DNA of 18,329 nucleotides from Azospirillum sp. 47_25 (GTDB lineage Bacteria; Pseudomonadota; Alphaproteobacteria; RF32; CAG-239), in contig MNTU01000033.1 of the NCBI GenBank assembly GCA_001917125.1, positions 1 to 18,329 of the forward strand. The letters are read 5' to 3'. Under the pieces are notes generated by a model. It ran no database searches. It worked only from the letters and a program-made list of their open reading frames with translations, and was not told the origin of the DNA. Numbering within the stretch: position 1 is the stretch's first letter; each line of letters begins with the position of its first letter. A program made the position numbers and the translations under genes. Below, in pieces: positions 5,716-13,442 of the stretch.

Positions 5716-7797
5716 CTATTTTTTAATCTCAAATAATAACACGCTCCACGCCGGGACTCTGATTGTCTGCGCCGAGCCGATTTTCCCCTCCTCTCCGAAT
5801 TTTGAGGAGCTGTCCAGCAATAAATTCCAAGACAGATTGCCGGAAATTTCCGGAAGCTTCCAACTCATGTCGTCGTGGTTGGCATTAAAGATTGCCAACA
5901 CGAAACGGCTGCCGGTATAAACGCAGTAAGACAGAGCTTTGCGGTTGCCGTCATGCCAGTCGTTGGCTACCATTTCAACTCCGCGCTCATTATACCAGGC
6001 AATATCTTTATATCCGTTTTTGACAACTTTGCCGATAAAGAAATGGCGGCGGTTGAATATGCGCAGTTTTTTACGCAACCCGATAACCCGGCGGACGAAT
6101 TTGACCTGCTCCTTGTCTTCCTTGCTGATGGCATCCCAGGCTATCCAGGTTAAAACGTTGTCCTGACAATAGGGATTGTTATTGCCGAACTGGCTGTGCG
6201 CGAATTCATCTCCGGCCAACATCATCGGCGTTCCGAACGAAAGCAGCAAGGTGCTTATCATCGCTTTCATCCGCTGGCGGCGGTTTTCCAAAATCACCGG
6301 GTTGTCGGTTTCACCTTCGGCGCCGGAGTTCCAACTCCAGTTGCTGTCGGTACCGTCACGGTTGTTTTCGCCGTTGCTCAGGTTATGTTTGCCGTTAAAG
6401 CTGACAACATCATGAAGGCTGAAACCGTCATGGGCGGTGATGAAATTGACACTGCTCCAGATGTCACGGTTCATATAGTTAAACACATCGCTGGAACCGG
6501 CCAGGCGGCTGGCCAGTTCGGCGGTTTGATACTGGTCGCCTTTCCAGAAGCGGCGAACATTATCGCGGTATTTGTCATTCCACTGACCCCAGCCGGGCGG
6601 AAAAGCACCGACCTGATAGCCGCCGTAGCCGATATCCCAGGGTTCGGCAATCAGCTTGACACGGCGGGTCTGCGGATCTTGTCCCGTGGCATACAAAAAA
6701 CCGCTGTGAACTTTGAACTCCATATTCTGACGGCAGAGAGAAGTTGCCAAGTCAAAACGGAAACCGTCAACATGCATCTGTTCAATCCAGTAGCGCAGCG
6801 AATCCATTACCAGCGACAGGACATAGCCGTTCTGAACGTTAAACGAAGCGCCGCAGCCGGTGCTGTCGTAATAGTAACGCTTGTTATCGGGATTCAGCGT
6901 GTAATAAGACGCATTGTCAATGCCGCGGTAGCAGAATGTCGGCCCCAGTTGGTTGCCCTCGCCGGTATGATTATAAACGACGTCAAGAATAACTTCGATG
7001 CCCTTGGCATGAAGAGTTTTGACCATCTGCTTGAATTCGTCAATTTCATCATTGGAGAGATAGGTCTGTTCCGGCGCAAAGAACGTAAAGCTTTCATACC
7101 CCCAGTAATTATCTTTGATATATCCTTTTTTATGGCGGTTGCCGAAAAAGGCATGTACGGGCAGAAATTCAACGGCGGTAACGCCCAGCCATTTCAAATA
7201 GCTGGTTACCGATTTGTCGGCAAAACCGGCAAAGGTGCCGCGTTTGTCGTCGGCTATCTGCGGATGAAGTTTGGTAAAGCCGCGCAGATGAGTTTCATAA
7301 ATGACGCTTTCTTCCATTTTATGATGAGGGCGGATTTCATCATCATTGCCCCAGTCGAACGTATTGCCGATGACAACCGACTTCGGCACATAGGGCGCGC
7401 TGTCAAGTTCGGAAAAAGACAGATCCTTATCCGGGCTGTCGATGTCATAACCAAAAATCGCCTTGTGCCAAATCAACTTGCCGACCAGCTTTTTGCCGTA
7501 TGGGTCTATTAGCAGCTTGTTGGGATTAAAGCGGTGCCCTTCCTGCGGCTTATAGGGGCCGTAAACCCGATAGCCGTAAACCTGTCCGGGTTCCAGACCG
7601 GGAACATAAATATGCCATATGCTGTTGTCATTTTCATTAATGGCAAAGCGCTCCAATTCCTGCGATCCGGATGCGTCAAACAGGCAGAGCTCCACCTTTT
7701 CGGCATTGGCGGAGAACAATGCGAAATTAACGCCTTTCCCGTCATAAGTCGCGCCTAGGGGATAAGACTTTCCGGGTTGGGATTTGTAATTTGACAT
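5716..7797 (-). CDS. glgX: Glycogen debranching enzyme (isoamylase-type, GH13_11)
   Basis: GlgX hydrolyses alpha-1,6 branch points left in phosphorylase-trimmed glycogen, in the cytoplasm. The 693-aa protein begins with a CBM48-like beta domain (about 10-140: GKSYPLGATYDGKGVNFALF and on), then the GH13 barrel with region I DVVYNH (272-277), region II GFRFDLATSL with nucleophile Asp349, region III LIAEPWDIG with acid/base Glu385, and region IV FITAHD with Asp457. The motif GYQVGAFPPGWGQWNDKYRD is typical of GlgX/TreX/isoamylase enzymes. Length fits the family. ATG 7797 is preceded by AGGAG at normal spacing, and the gene starts 24 nt after the glgB stop. TreX-like activity cannot be excluded by motifs alone, but no trehalose genes are nearby and malQ follows directly, which favours glycogen or maltodextrin metabolism. 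Confidence 0.95.
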   Translation of the reverse strand: MSNYKSQPGKSYPLGATYDGKGVNFALFSANAEKVELCLFDASGSQELERFAINENDNSIWHIYVPGLEPGQVYGYRVYGPYKPQEGHRFNPNKLLIDPYGKKLVGKLIWHKAIFGYDIDSPDKDLSFSELDSAPYVPKSVVIGNTFDWGNDDEIRPHHKMEESVIYETHLRGFTKLHPQIADDKRGTFAGFADKSVTSYLKWLGVTAVEFLPVHAFFGNRHKKGYIKDNYWGYESFTFFAPEQTYLSNDEIDEFKQMVKTLHAKGIEVILDVVYNHTGEGNQLGPTFCYRGIDNASYYTLNPDNKRYYYDSTGCGASFNVQNGYVLSLVMDSLRYWIEQMHVDGFRFDLATSLCRQNMEFKVHSGFLYATGQDPQTRRVKLIAEPWDIGYGGYQVGAFPPGWGQWNDKYRDNVRRFWKGDQYQTAELASRLAGSSDVFNYMNRDIWSSVNFITAHDGFSLHDVVSFNGKHNLSNGENNRDGTDSNWSWNSGAEGETDNPVILENRRQRMKAMISTLLLSFGTPMMLAGDEFAHSQFGNNNPYCQDNVLTWIAWDAISKEDKEQVKFVRRVIGLRKKLRIFNRRHFFIGKVVKNGYKDIAWYNERGVEMVANDWHDGNRKALSYCVYTGSRFVLAIFNANHDDMSWKLPEISGNLSWNLLLDSSSKFGEEGKIGSAQTIRVPAWSVLLFEIKK

Positions 7798-7821
7798 TGT
7801 TCTCTCCTGTCCTTTGTGAAG

Positions 7822-10023
7822 TTAGTCTCTAACCGGTTTGAGAACGATGGTTGACAACGGCGGCAAAGTTACTTTTATTGAACGCGGCTTATTGTTCCAT
7901 TCGCCTTCTTCCGTCGTCAGCAGGCCTTCGTTTTTAACGCCGCTGCCCCAATAGTTGACATCATCGCTGTTAAAGATTTCCTGATAGCGGCAGTTTTCGT
8001 TCACCCCTATCCGGTAATCATGGCGGACAACCGGCGTAAAGTTGGAGATAACCACCATATAATCGGCAGGGTTATGCCCTTTCCGCATGTACGAAATAAC
8101 GCTGTCATCGGCATTGGAATGGTCAATCCATTCAAAACCGCGATAATCGAAATCTTCTTCATAAAAGGCAGGATTGCCCTTATACATCAGGTTCAAATCG
8201 CGGACGCAGTTTTGCATGCCCTTATACATAGGATATTCCAGCAAATGCCAGCGCAGGCTTTCTTCCGAATTCCACTCCCAATCCTGACCGAACTCACAGC
8301 CCATAAACAGAAGCTTTTTGCCGGGGTGGGTGTACATAAAACCGTAATAAGCACGAAGATTGGCAAATTTCTGCCATTCGTCGCCGGGCATTTTGCCGAG
8401 CATGGAACCTTTGCCGTGAACAACCTCATCATGAGAAATCGGCAGAATAAAGTTTTCGTTGAAGGCATAAAGCAGTCCGAAAGTCAGCATGCCGTGGTGA
8501 TATTTGCGGTGAACCGGCTCATGGCTGATATATTTCAGCGTGTCGTTCATCCAGCCCATATTCCATTTGTAGCCGAACCCCAGGCCGCCCATTGAAGTCG
8601 GACGGGAAACCATCGGCCAGGCGGTTGATTCTTCGGCACAGGTTACCGCCCCTTTGCATTGGCCGTAAACCAGTTCGTTCATTTTACGCAGAAAAGCGAT
8701 AGCTTCAATGTTTTCATTGCCGCCGTAGATATTGGGAATCCATTCGCCGTTTTTGCGCGAATAGTCGAGATAAAGCATAGACGCCACCGCATCGACGCGC
8801 AGACCGTCAATATGATATTCTTTCAGCCAGTATAACGCGCTGGCGCAGAGGAAGTTACAGACTTCCGTCCGGCCATAGTTATAAATTTTGGTGCCCCAGT
8901 CGAGGTGTTCGCCTTTGCGGGGATCGGCGTGTTCATACAGATGAGTGCCGTCAAACTCAACCAGACCATGGCCGTCTTTGGGGAAGTGAGCCGGAACCCA
9001 GTCCATGATGACAGCAATACCTGCCTGGTGGAACTTGTCGATCATATAGCGGAAATCATCCGGCGTGCCGAAACGGCTGGTCGGCGCGAACATACCGATA
9101 ACCTGATATCCCCAGGAGCAGTCAAGCGGGTGTTCTGCCAGCGGCAAAAATTCGACATGAGTAAAGCCCATATTGACAACATAGGGAACCAGCCGGTCGG
9201 CCATTTCGCGATAGGTCAAAAATTCGGAACCGTTTTCACCTTTCCGGCGCCAGGAACCGAGGTGGACTTCATAAATGGACATCGGCTTGTCAAAAGCATT
9301 ATATTCTTCACGATAGTTCATCCAGTTCTGATCTTCCCAGTGATAGTGGTTCAAATCATAAACTACCGATGCGGTTTTTGGGCGGACTTCGCTCCAGAAG
9401 GCCAGCGGGTCAGATTTGACCAGAATGTAATCTTCCTGAGTTTTGACTTCATATTTATAAATTTCGCCTTCATCAATTCCGGGAATAAAAATATCCCACA
9501 CGCCGCAGGTCGGATGCTTGCGCATCACATTAACGCGGCCGTCCCAGTTATTGAAATTTCCGACAACGGAAACCCGTTTGGCATTCGGCGCCCAAACGGC
9601 AAAACTGACACCGCGCACGCCGTCCATTTCCTGCACATGCGCGCCGAGTTTTTTATACATGTCAAGGTGATTGCCTTCAGCGAGAAGGTAGATGTCAATA
9701 TCGCCTAAGATGGAAGAAAAACGGTAAGCGTCTTCCTGTTCGTAGAAATCGCCCCGGTCGTTTTCAATACGGAATTTGTAGGGGAAATTTTCAATCTGTC
9801 CGAGGTTAATCTGATAGAAACCGCGCTTGTCAAGTTTGGTCATCATTCCCAAGGACGAGCCGTCTTTTTTCAAGAGTTCGACGGACTTGGTATTGGGCTG
9901 ATAAGTGCGGATGAATACTTCCTTGCTTCCCTTATCGCGGTGGATGCCCAAGACAGCAAAAACGTTACCGTGATCGCCGTTTATAACTGCGTTCATTTCT
10001 TCTTTTGATAATAAATTTTCCAT
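7822..10023 (-). CDS. glgB: 1,4-alpha-glucan branching enzyme (GH13_9)
   Basis: GlgB cuts an alpha-1,4-glucan chain and rejoins it by an alpha-1,6 bond, creating glycogen branches in the cytoplasm. The 733-aa protein has the usual N-terminal extension (residues 10-105: NVFAVLGIHRDKGSKEVFIR), the CBM48 module (about 130-215: GVSFAVWAPNAKRVSVVGNF), then the barrel: region I DWVPAHFPKDGHGL, region II GLRVDAVASML with nucleophile Asp411, region III CAEESTAWP with Glu464, and region IV ISHDEVVHGKGSM with Asp532. These lie six residues after the Escherichia coli positions Asp405, Glu458 and Asp526, so the enzyme is full length and intact. AGGGGG precedes ATG 10023. It is the first gene of the operon with glgX and malQ. 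Genes for ADP-glucose synthesis, glycogen synthase and phosphorylase are not in the window and must lie elsewhere if the pathway is complete. Confidence 0.97.
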   Translation of the reverse strand: MENLLSKEEMNAVINGDHGNVFAVLGIHRDKGSKEVFIRTYQPNTKSVELLKKDGSSLGMMTKLDKRGFYQINLGQIENFPYKFRIENDRGDFYEQEDAYRFSSILGDIDIYLLAEGNHLDMYKKLGAHVQEMDGVRGVSFAVWAPNAKRVSVVGNFNNWDGRVNVMRKHPTCGVWDIFIPGIDEGEIYKYEVKTQEDYILVKSDPLAFWSEVRPKTASVVYDLNHYHWEDQNWMNYREEYNAFDKPMSIYEVHLGSWRRKGENGSEFLTYREMADRLVPYVVNMGFTHVEFLPLAEHPLDCSWGYQVIGMFAPTSRFGTPDDFRYMIDKFHQAGIAVIMDWVPAHFPKDGHGLVEFDGTHLYEHADPRKGEHLDWGTKIYNYGRTEVCNFLCASALYWLKEYHIDGLRVDAVASMLYLDYSRKNGEWIPNIYGGNENIEAIAFLRKMNELVYGQCKGAVTCAEESTAWPMVSRPTSMGGLGFGYKWNMGWMNDTLKYISHEPVHRKYHHGMLTFGLLYAFNENFILPISHDEVVHGKGSMLGKMPGDEWQKFANLRAYYGFMYTHPGKKLLFMGCEFGQDWEWNSEESLRWHLLEYPMYKGMQNCVRDLNLMYKGNPAFYEEDFDYRGFEWIDHSNADDSVISYMRKGHNPADYMVVISNFTPVVRHDYRIGVNENCRYQEIFNSDDVNYWGSGVKNEGLLTTEEGEWNNKPRSIKVTLPPLSTIVLKPVRD

Positions 10024-10049
10024 TCGGTAGCCCCCTGTTAGACTATATT

Positions 10050-10078
10050 AACATAATTAGACTTTTGATAATATTCAA
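10050..10078 (-). promoter_or_regulatory. Possible glgB operon promoter
   Basis: On the minus strand TTGAAT (10073-10078), a 17-nt spacer and TATGTT (10050-10055) would start the transcript about 20 nt before the glgB ATG. Matches are moderate and the region is AT-rich, so this is a candidate only. Confidence 0.35.
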
Positions 10079-10197
10079 ACGACTTTATATCAGACTCTTT
10101 AAACGTTATCTATAAAATCTTATAGTTTTAAATGCAAGCAAATTGCTAAGCGCTTTGATAATATTTTATATTTCAAATAAAAAACAGCCTTTTATTA

Positions 10198-10225
10198 TTG
10201 ACGTATAAATTTTTGATTGTATATT
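10198..10225 (+). promoter_or_regulatory. Likely promoter of the DUF2934 gene
   Basis: TTGACG (10198-10203), a 16-nt spacer and TATATT (10220-10225) lie 44 nt upstream of the ATG at 10269. Confidence 0.5.
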
Positions 10226-10268
10226 AAATAATGTTTACCAAACATTTTTTATTAATTTGGAGTTAGTT

Positions 10269-10505
10269 ATGGTTAATAGTAATGAAAATGCAATCAGAGA
10301 AGCAGCTTATTTTCTCTGGCAGAACAACGGTTGCCCGTCAGGCAGAGACCAGGAATTCTGGGCAATGGCCGTTGACCAGCTGAACAGCAAATCTTCTTGC
10401 AAATCCTCTGCAAAAAAATCTTGCTCAAGCTCTAAAAAGTCAACGACTTCTTCCTGCAAAACAGCAACAGCGAAAAAAACTTCTTCCTCAAAAAAATCTA
10501 AATAA
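10269..10505 (+). CDS. DUF2934 small protein with Lys/Ser/Cys-rich tail
   Basis: A 78-aa protein. The start is ATG 10269 because GGAG at 10259-10262 lies 6 nt upstream; an in-frame TTG at 10257 would overlap that Shine-Dalgarno. Residues 7-40 (AIREAAYFLWQNNGCPSGRDQEFWAMAV) match the DUF2934 pattern of an aromatic-rich helix followed by GRD..FW, a family frequent in alphaproteobacteria with no established function. Residues 41-78 are a low-complexity tail of Ser, Lys, Thr and Ala with four Cys, strongly basic, reminiscent of histone-like or nucleic-acid-binding tails; that role is only inference. It is monocistronic, with a promoter at 10198-10225 and a terminator at 10535-10566. Synonymous use of lysine codons in the tail is A-rich (AAA), giving runs that could be slippage-prone. 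Confidence 0.8.
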   Translation: MVNSNENAIREAAYFLWQNNGCPSGRDQEFWAMAVDQLNSKSSCKSSAKKSCSSSKKSTTSSCKTATAKKTSSSKKSK

Positions 10506-10534
10506 TTTTAGCTGATTTTGAGATTGAAAAAAAT

Positions 10535-10566
10535 AAAACCTCTTTGTTTTCATAAGAGGTTTTTTT
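10535..10566. terminator. Bidirectional intrinsic terminator
   Basis: Arms AAAACCTCTT (10535-10544) and AAGAGGTTTT (10554-10563) are followed by T on the plus strand and by a T-rich run on the minus strand. It serves the DUF2934 gene and the convergent TPR-methyltransferase gene ending at 10591. Confidence 0.8.
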
Positions 10567-10590
10567 ATGGCTTTTTCAATGGAGAAAACT

Positions 10591-12141
10591 CTACTTTTTC
10601 AATGCGGAAACCACATAGCCGTACACAATGTTTTCGCCTTCGTTACGGAGCTTTGCACGCTCCAGCTTTTCGACTTCGAACCCCGCTTTTTCCAATACTT
10701 TTCCGACATAGTTTTGATGATGCAGATAACGTCCAGACGAATGCAGAAAATAGTCATCGTCATTCAGATTATTTTCGCTGACGGTAAAAATGACCCGCCC
10801 CCCGGCAGACAGAGAATCCGCCATGCCGGAAAGCAATTTTTCCAGACTGCCGAAATAAGTAAAAACATCTGCCGAAACAATCAAATCAAATTTTGTTTTT
10901 GCCTGCGAAAAATACTGTTCCAGTTCAGACTGAAGCAAATGGGAATAGACTTTTTTCGCCTGTGCCTGTTCCAGCATTTTTTCTGAAATATCAACACCGT
11001 AAAGTCCTCTGAAACTGCTGTATTTTTTCAGGAAGCCGCCACAGAATCCGGTGCCGCAGCCGGCATCCAAAATACGCAGCCGGGGTGATTTTTTACTGCC
11101 GTAAATTTCTTCAAGAAGACAGCGAATCAGTTCAGGCGCCCGATAATCCAATCCGGTTAATACCTGTTCAAAATCCGGTGCAAAAATATCAAATATATTT
11201 TTCAGATATTCGTCATTGGCCCGCGGCCTGACAGCACGGTTTAAAACGGCGTTTCCCATGTGCTGCGCCACCTGATTATCCGGATATTTTTCAAGCCATT
11301 TCAGCGCATATTCCCGCAGCAGGGAATCCTGTTTTTCAAGTGTCGACTCATAAAGCAGATAGCCGAAATTTATTTGCTGGGCTTCTTCTCCTCCGCTTTG
11401 TTCCACCGCCTGCCAGCCGGCGGCAAAAGCCTCATCCCAGTTGTTTTTTTTCTGCCAGGCCTGGCTCAAATAATTATAGAGCCAGGGATCGGAAGAATCC
11501 AATTTTATCGCCTGCCGATAAGCGCTCAATGCTTCGTCCGCGAGTTCAAGTTCAAGTGCCACATTGCCGAGAATCGTCCAGGCGGTTACGCTGGCAGAAT
11601 CCAGTTTTACGGCAATTTCCGCATAACTCTTGGCTGCCTCGTAATCTTTCAAGTCAAGGCAGGTATTGGCCAGGTTTACCGCCGCAATAAAATACTGCGG
11701 ATTAATTTCAAAAGCTTTCCGATAAGCCTCCAGCGCCGCGGCATATTTTTTCTGCTGGTAGAGCACGTTTCCCTGATTAATTAAAGCAGACAAATTCCGG
11801 GCATCCATTTTCAGCGCACGGCAAGAACATTTCAATGACCGGCGATAGTCGCCGATTTCATAAAAAGCGGTTGCCAGATTGGAAAGCGCCAACACTGATC
11901 GGCGATTGCACCGGCAGGCTTTTTGATACCACTCGACGGCAGCATTTTTATCCCCGCGGCCGTCCCAGCAATTGCCGATCATAATCATCAGGTTTTCGTC
12001 TTTCGGATGTTCTTGCAGCAAACGGCTATATTCGACAAGGGCAGCTTCGTACTGCTGCTGATGGTATAAATGCCGGGCATGTTCTTCGTAAGATGGCACG
12101 TCAGTAAACTTTCCTGTTTCTTTTTTTTCATTTATAGACAT
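10591..12141 (-). CDS. TPR-repeat protein with C-terminal class I SAM methyltransferase domain
   Basis: With the start at ATG 12141 (MSINEKKETG) the protein is 516 aa. An in-frame ATG at 12195 would add 18 residues, but it lies over the divergent tRNA promoter; neither start has a clear Shine-Dalgarno. Residues about 20-280 hold six or seven tetratricopeptide repeats (for example ALINQGNVLYQQKKYAAALE and AWTILGNVALELELADEALS), which form a protein-binding solenoid. Residues about 330-516 are a Rossmann-type methyltransferase with motif I ILDAGCGTGFCGGF (357-370), an acidic residue in GVDIS (384) and FDLIVSADVFTYFG. This matches the predicted 'methyltransferase with TPR repeat' group (COG4976-like); the substrate is unknown. 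No signal peptide or membrane segment is seen, so it should be cytoplasmic. It is monocistronic, divergent from tRNA-Leu, with a shared terminator at 10535-10566. Confidence 0.85.
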   Translation of the reverse strand: MSINEKKETGKFTDVPSYEEHARHLYHQQQYEAALVEYSRLLQEHPKDENLMIMIGNCWDGRGDKNAAVEWYQKACRCNRRSVLALSNLATAFYEIGDYRRSLKCSCRALKMDARNLSALINQGNVLYQQKKYAAALEAYRKAFEINPQYFIAAVNLANTCLDLKDYEAAKSYAEIAVKLDSASVTAWTILGNVALELELADEALSAYRQAIKLDSSDPWLYNYLSQAWQKKNNWDEAFAAGWQAVEQSGGEEAQQINFGYLLYESTLEKQDSLLREYALKWLEKYPDNQVAQHMGNAVLNRAVRPRANDEYLKNIFDIFAPDFEQVLTGLDYRAPELIRCLLEEIYGSKKSPRLRILDAGCGTGFCGGFLKKYSSFRGLYGVDISEKMLEQAQAKKVYSHLLQSELEQYFSQAKTKFDLIVSADVFTYFGSLEKLLSGMADSLSAGGRVIFTVSENNLNDDDYFLHSSGRYLHHQNYVGKVLEKAGFEVEKLERAKLRNEGENIVYGYVVSALKK

Positions 12142-12158
12142 TTTAAGTAAAAAAACTA

Positions 12159-12187
12159 TTGACGAACGGAAAATATTATTATATCTA
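12159..12187 (+). promoter_or_regulatory. Likely promoter of tRNA-Leu
   Basis: TTGACG (12159-12164), a 17-nt spacer and TATCTA (12182-12187) place the start about 10 nt before the tRNA. The -35 is strong, the -10 weaker. Confidence 0.5.
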
Positions 12188-12204
12188 TTCCTCATGATTT
12201 TTAT

Positions 12205-12290
12205 GGGGGTATGGCGGAACTGGTAGACGCGCTAGACTCAAAATCTTGTTCCCTCTGGGAGTGTCAGTTCAAGTCTGACTACCCCTACCA
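12205..12290 (+). tRNA. tRNA-Leu (anticodon CAA)
   Basis: The 86-nt gene folds as a class II tRNA. The acceptor stem is GGGGGTA with TACCCCT (G1-U72 wobble), the D stem GCG/CGC, the anticodon loop CTCAAAA with CAA, the variable arm has a CCC/GGG stem, the T arm is GTCAG-TTCAAGT-CTGAC, and CCA is encoded. The anticodon stem CTAGA/TCTTG has one U-U mismatch at 28-42. It reads UUG codons. Its 3' 49 nt are duplicated at 14854-14902, marking it as an integration site. Confidence 0.95.
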
Positions 12291-12291
12291 A
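12242..12291 (+). repeat. att-type direct repeat, tRNA-proximal copy
   Basis: This 50-bp stretch, from the anticodon loop to one base past CCA, is identical to 14854-14903. A tRNA 3' end duplicated in direct orientation at both ends of accessory DNA is the hallmark of tyrosine-recombinase integration. Confidence 0.92.
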
Positions 12292-12295
12292 TTTG

Positions 12296-12330
12296 AAAAG
12301 ACTGAATATTTTTCAGTCTTTTTTCTTTTT
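12296..12330 (+). terminator. Intrinsic terminator after tRNA-Leu, element-derived
   Basis: Arms AAAAGACTGAA (12296-12306) and TTCAGTCTTTT (12312-12322) with a 5-nt loop and a T-rich tail. It lies inside the element, replacing the native terminator now at 14907-14940. Confidence 0.8.
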
Positions 12331-12341
12331 AAATCCTTTTT

Positions 12342-12408
12342 CATTCTGACTTTTAAGCGCAAATTTCCTCATATAAGAATCAAATACTTAGCATATAGAG
12401 TCAGAATG
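12342..12408. repeat. 10-bp inverted repeat beside the att core
   Basis: CATTCTGACT (12342-12351) and AGTCAGAATG (12399-12408) are perfect inverted copies 47 bp apart in non-coding DNA next to the tRNA-proximal repeat. Recombinase arm sites are possible; chance or a folded RNA is not excluded. Confidence 0.4.
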
Positions 12409-12441
12409 GATTTTCTCAAGAAAATCGTTTTTTTATCTTGT

Positions 12442-12470
12442 TTGCAATAATTAAATTTGCACCCTATATA
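12442..12470 (+). promoter_or_regulatory. Promoter of the DUF2513-like gene
   Basis: TTGCAA (12442-12447), a 17-nt spacer and TATATA (12465-12470) lie 30 nt upstream of ATG 12500. GCACCC in the spacer (12459-12464) is the complement of GGGTGC at 12491-12496, but the first copy should not be transcribed. Confidence 0.55.
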
Positions 12471-12499
12471 GTTCTATGTAACGATTGAAAGGGTGCTTT

Positions 12500-12877
12500 A
12501 TGAAAATAGATTATGACTTATTAAAAAGTTTACTTACTATCCTTGAAGAAGATGAAAGGGTTGAAGTACGGACAAATGATTTAAGAACGAAATTGAATAA
12601 AAATATCACAGATGATCAGTTTATCGGACACCTTCTCGAACTAAATGACAACGGCTGTTTTGATTGTCCGGTTAAAGATTTGGGATTTTCTCGAACTATT
12701 AACAGTGGCTATATAAAAAGCAACGTCCCCATTCGATTAACAGCGCAAGGGCGGCAATTTCTTGAAGCCCTCAATAATGATACAGTATTTAACAAATTGA
12801 AAAATTTCTCGGTAAAAACAGCTATTGAAGCAGGAAAATCTTTGTTGAATACCGTAATTACCCAAGGTTTTCAATAA
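12500..12877 (+). CDS. DUF2513-like phage/island protein
   Basis: A 125-aa protein. ATG 12500 is chosen because AAGGG at 12489-12493 lies 6 nt upstream. The layout, an N-terminal helix pair (YDLLKSLLTILEEDERVEV), a middle region with QFIGHLLELNDNGCFD, a LTAQGRQFLEALNNDTVFNK motif near residues 85-105 and a C-terminal amphipathic helix, matches the DUF2513 family, whose members carry the LTxxGHxFLDxxRNDTVWNK signature and occur mostly in prophages and genomic islands. The fold looks like a winged-helix-type small protein, but no function is established. It has its own promoter at 12442-12470 and is the first gene of the element after the tRNA. It is AT-richer than the glycogen genes, in line with acquired DNA. 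Confidence 0.75.
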   Translation: MKIDYDLLKSLLTILEEDERVEVRTNDLRTKLNKNITDDQFIGHLLELNDNGCFDCPVKDLGFSRTINSGYIKSNVPIRLTAQGRQFLEALNNDTVFNKLKNFSVKTAIEAGKSLLNTVITQGFQ

Positions 12878-13079
12878 TTCTGCTTATATTCAATCAGACA
12901 AAGTCCGAGTTCTTCTGTCGTTGCTGTCGGCTTATTCATAATATCATCGTAGCAGGTTATGACTTTTTTGCTTTCATTTGTCGGCCGTGCGCATGAGCAG
13001 CTTAAAATCATCAGGCACTGGCAAACGGTGTTGGCAGTTTGGAACGGACAACGATTTTATCGAAACGCGTTTCAACCAT
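12871..13079 (-). pseudogene. Possible phage lysis-gene (spanin-like) relic
   Basis: Three short minus-strand frames overlap here. One starts at ATG 13079 behind GGAG and stops after 22 codons. A second reads NCQHRLPVPDDFKLLM and stops after TADK. A third (13011-12871, 46 aa) reads MILSCSCARP, then ITCYDDIMNKPTATTEELG and ends IEYKQNY. The nested frames, the Cys after a short hydrophobic stretch and the TxEEL..CLIEYKQ ending recall phage Rz/Rz1 pairs, but none is complete and similarity is by eye only. The rest of 12878-13142 holds only the terminator at 13095-13123. Confidence 0.25.
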
Positions 13080-13094
13080 TTTCTTTTTACTCCA

Positions 13095-13123
13095 TAAAAA
13101 AACCCTGCTAAAAAGCAGGGTTT
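13095..13123 (-). terminator. Terminator of the toxin-antitoxin operon
   Basis: Arms AAACCCTGCT (13100-13109) and AGCAGGGTTT (13114-13123) with a 4-nt loop. On the minus strand the hairpin is followed by seven or more T, 20 nt after the antitoxin stop. Confidence 0.85.
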
Positions 13124-13142
13124 CATTTGTTTTATCTATAAA

Positions 13143-13442
13143 TCAGGCTCGCAATGCTTCAAAAACACATTTGGGATCATGAGCAATCACATTCAGCAAA
13201 ACTTTTGCCGGACCTTCCGGTTTTCTTTTTCCCTGTTCCCAGTTTCTCAGGGTTTCACAGCTAACACCAAAGGTTTCGGCAAATTGCGCTTGGGTCAAAT
13301 CCAACCGTTCGCGAAGTTCACGAACGTTAATATCTTTGACTCTAACTCTATAAACTTTTGCATCGTCAGTCTTACCTTTAGCGAAATTGAGAGCATCAGT
13401 CAGGCCGTTCAAAATAGACATCTCGGTGTCATTCATTTCCAT
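13143..13442 (-). CDS. XRE-family antitoxin (NadS/HigA-like)
   Basis: A 99-aa protein with a helix-turn-helix at about 43-75 (RERLDLTQAQFAETFGVSCE, then TLRNWEQGKRKPEGPA), the pattern of NadS/HigA-type antitoxins in which the DNA-binding domain follows an N-terminal extension. It should neutralise the toxin encoded just upstream and repress their shared promoter. Its ATG uses the A of the toxin TGA (TGATG overlap), with AAAGGAG upstream inside the toxin gene, so the two are translationally coupled. The toxin-first order is typical of HigBA-like and RelE/NadS systems. A second in-frame ATG two codons later is an alternative start. Likely operators are the two palindromes at 13811-13825 and 13844-13858. 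Confidence 0.88.
   Translation of the reverse strand: MEMNDTEMSILNGLTDALNFAKGKTDDAKVYRVRVKDINVRELRERLDLTQAQFAETFGVSCETLRNWEQGKRKPEGPAKVLLNVIAHDPKCVFEALRA

Noticed and set aside
6196..7512. Long plus-strand open frame of 438 codons opposite glgX
   Set aside because: It is antisense to the unambiguous glgX gene, lacks a ribosome binding site and has a translated composition typical of an antisense shadow.
12459..12496. RNA hairpin GCACCC/GGGTGC hiding the Shine-Dalgarno of the DUF2513-like gene
   Set aside because: GCACCC lies in the promoter spacer upstream of the expected transcript start, so it should not be in the mRNA.
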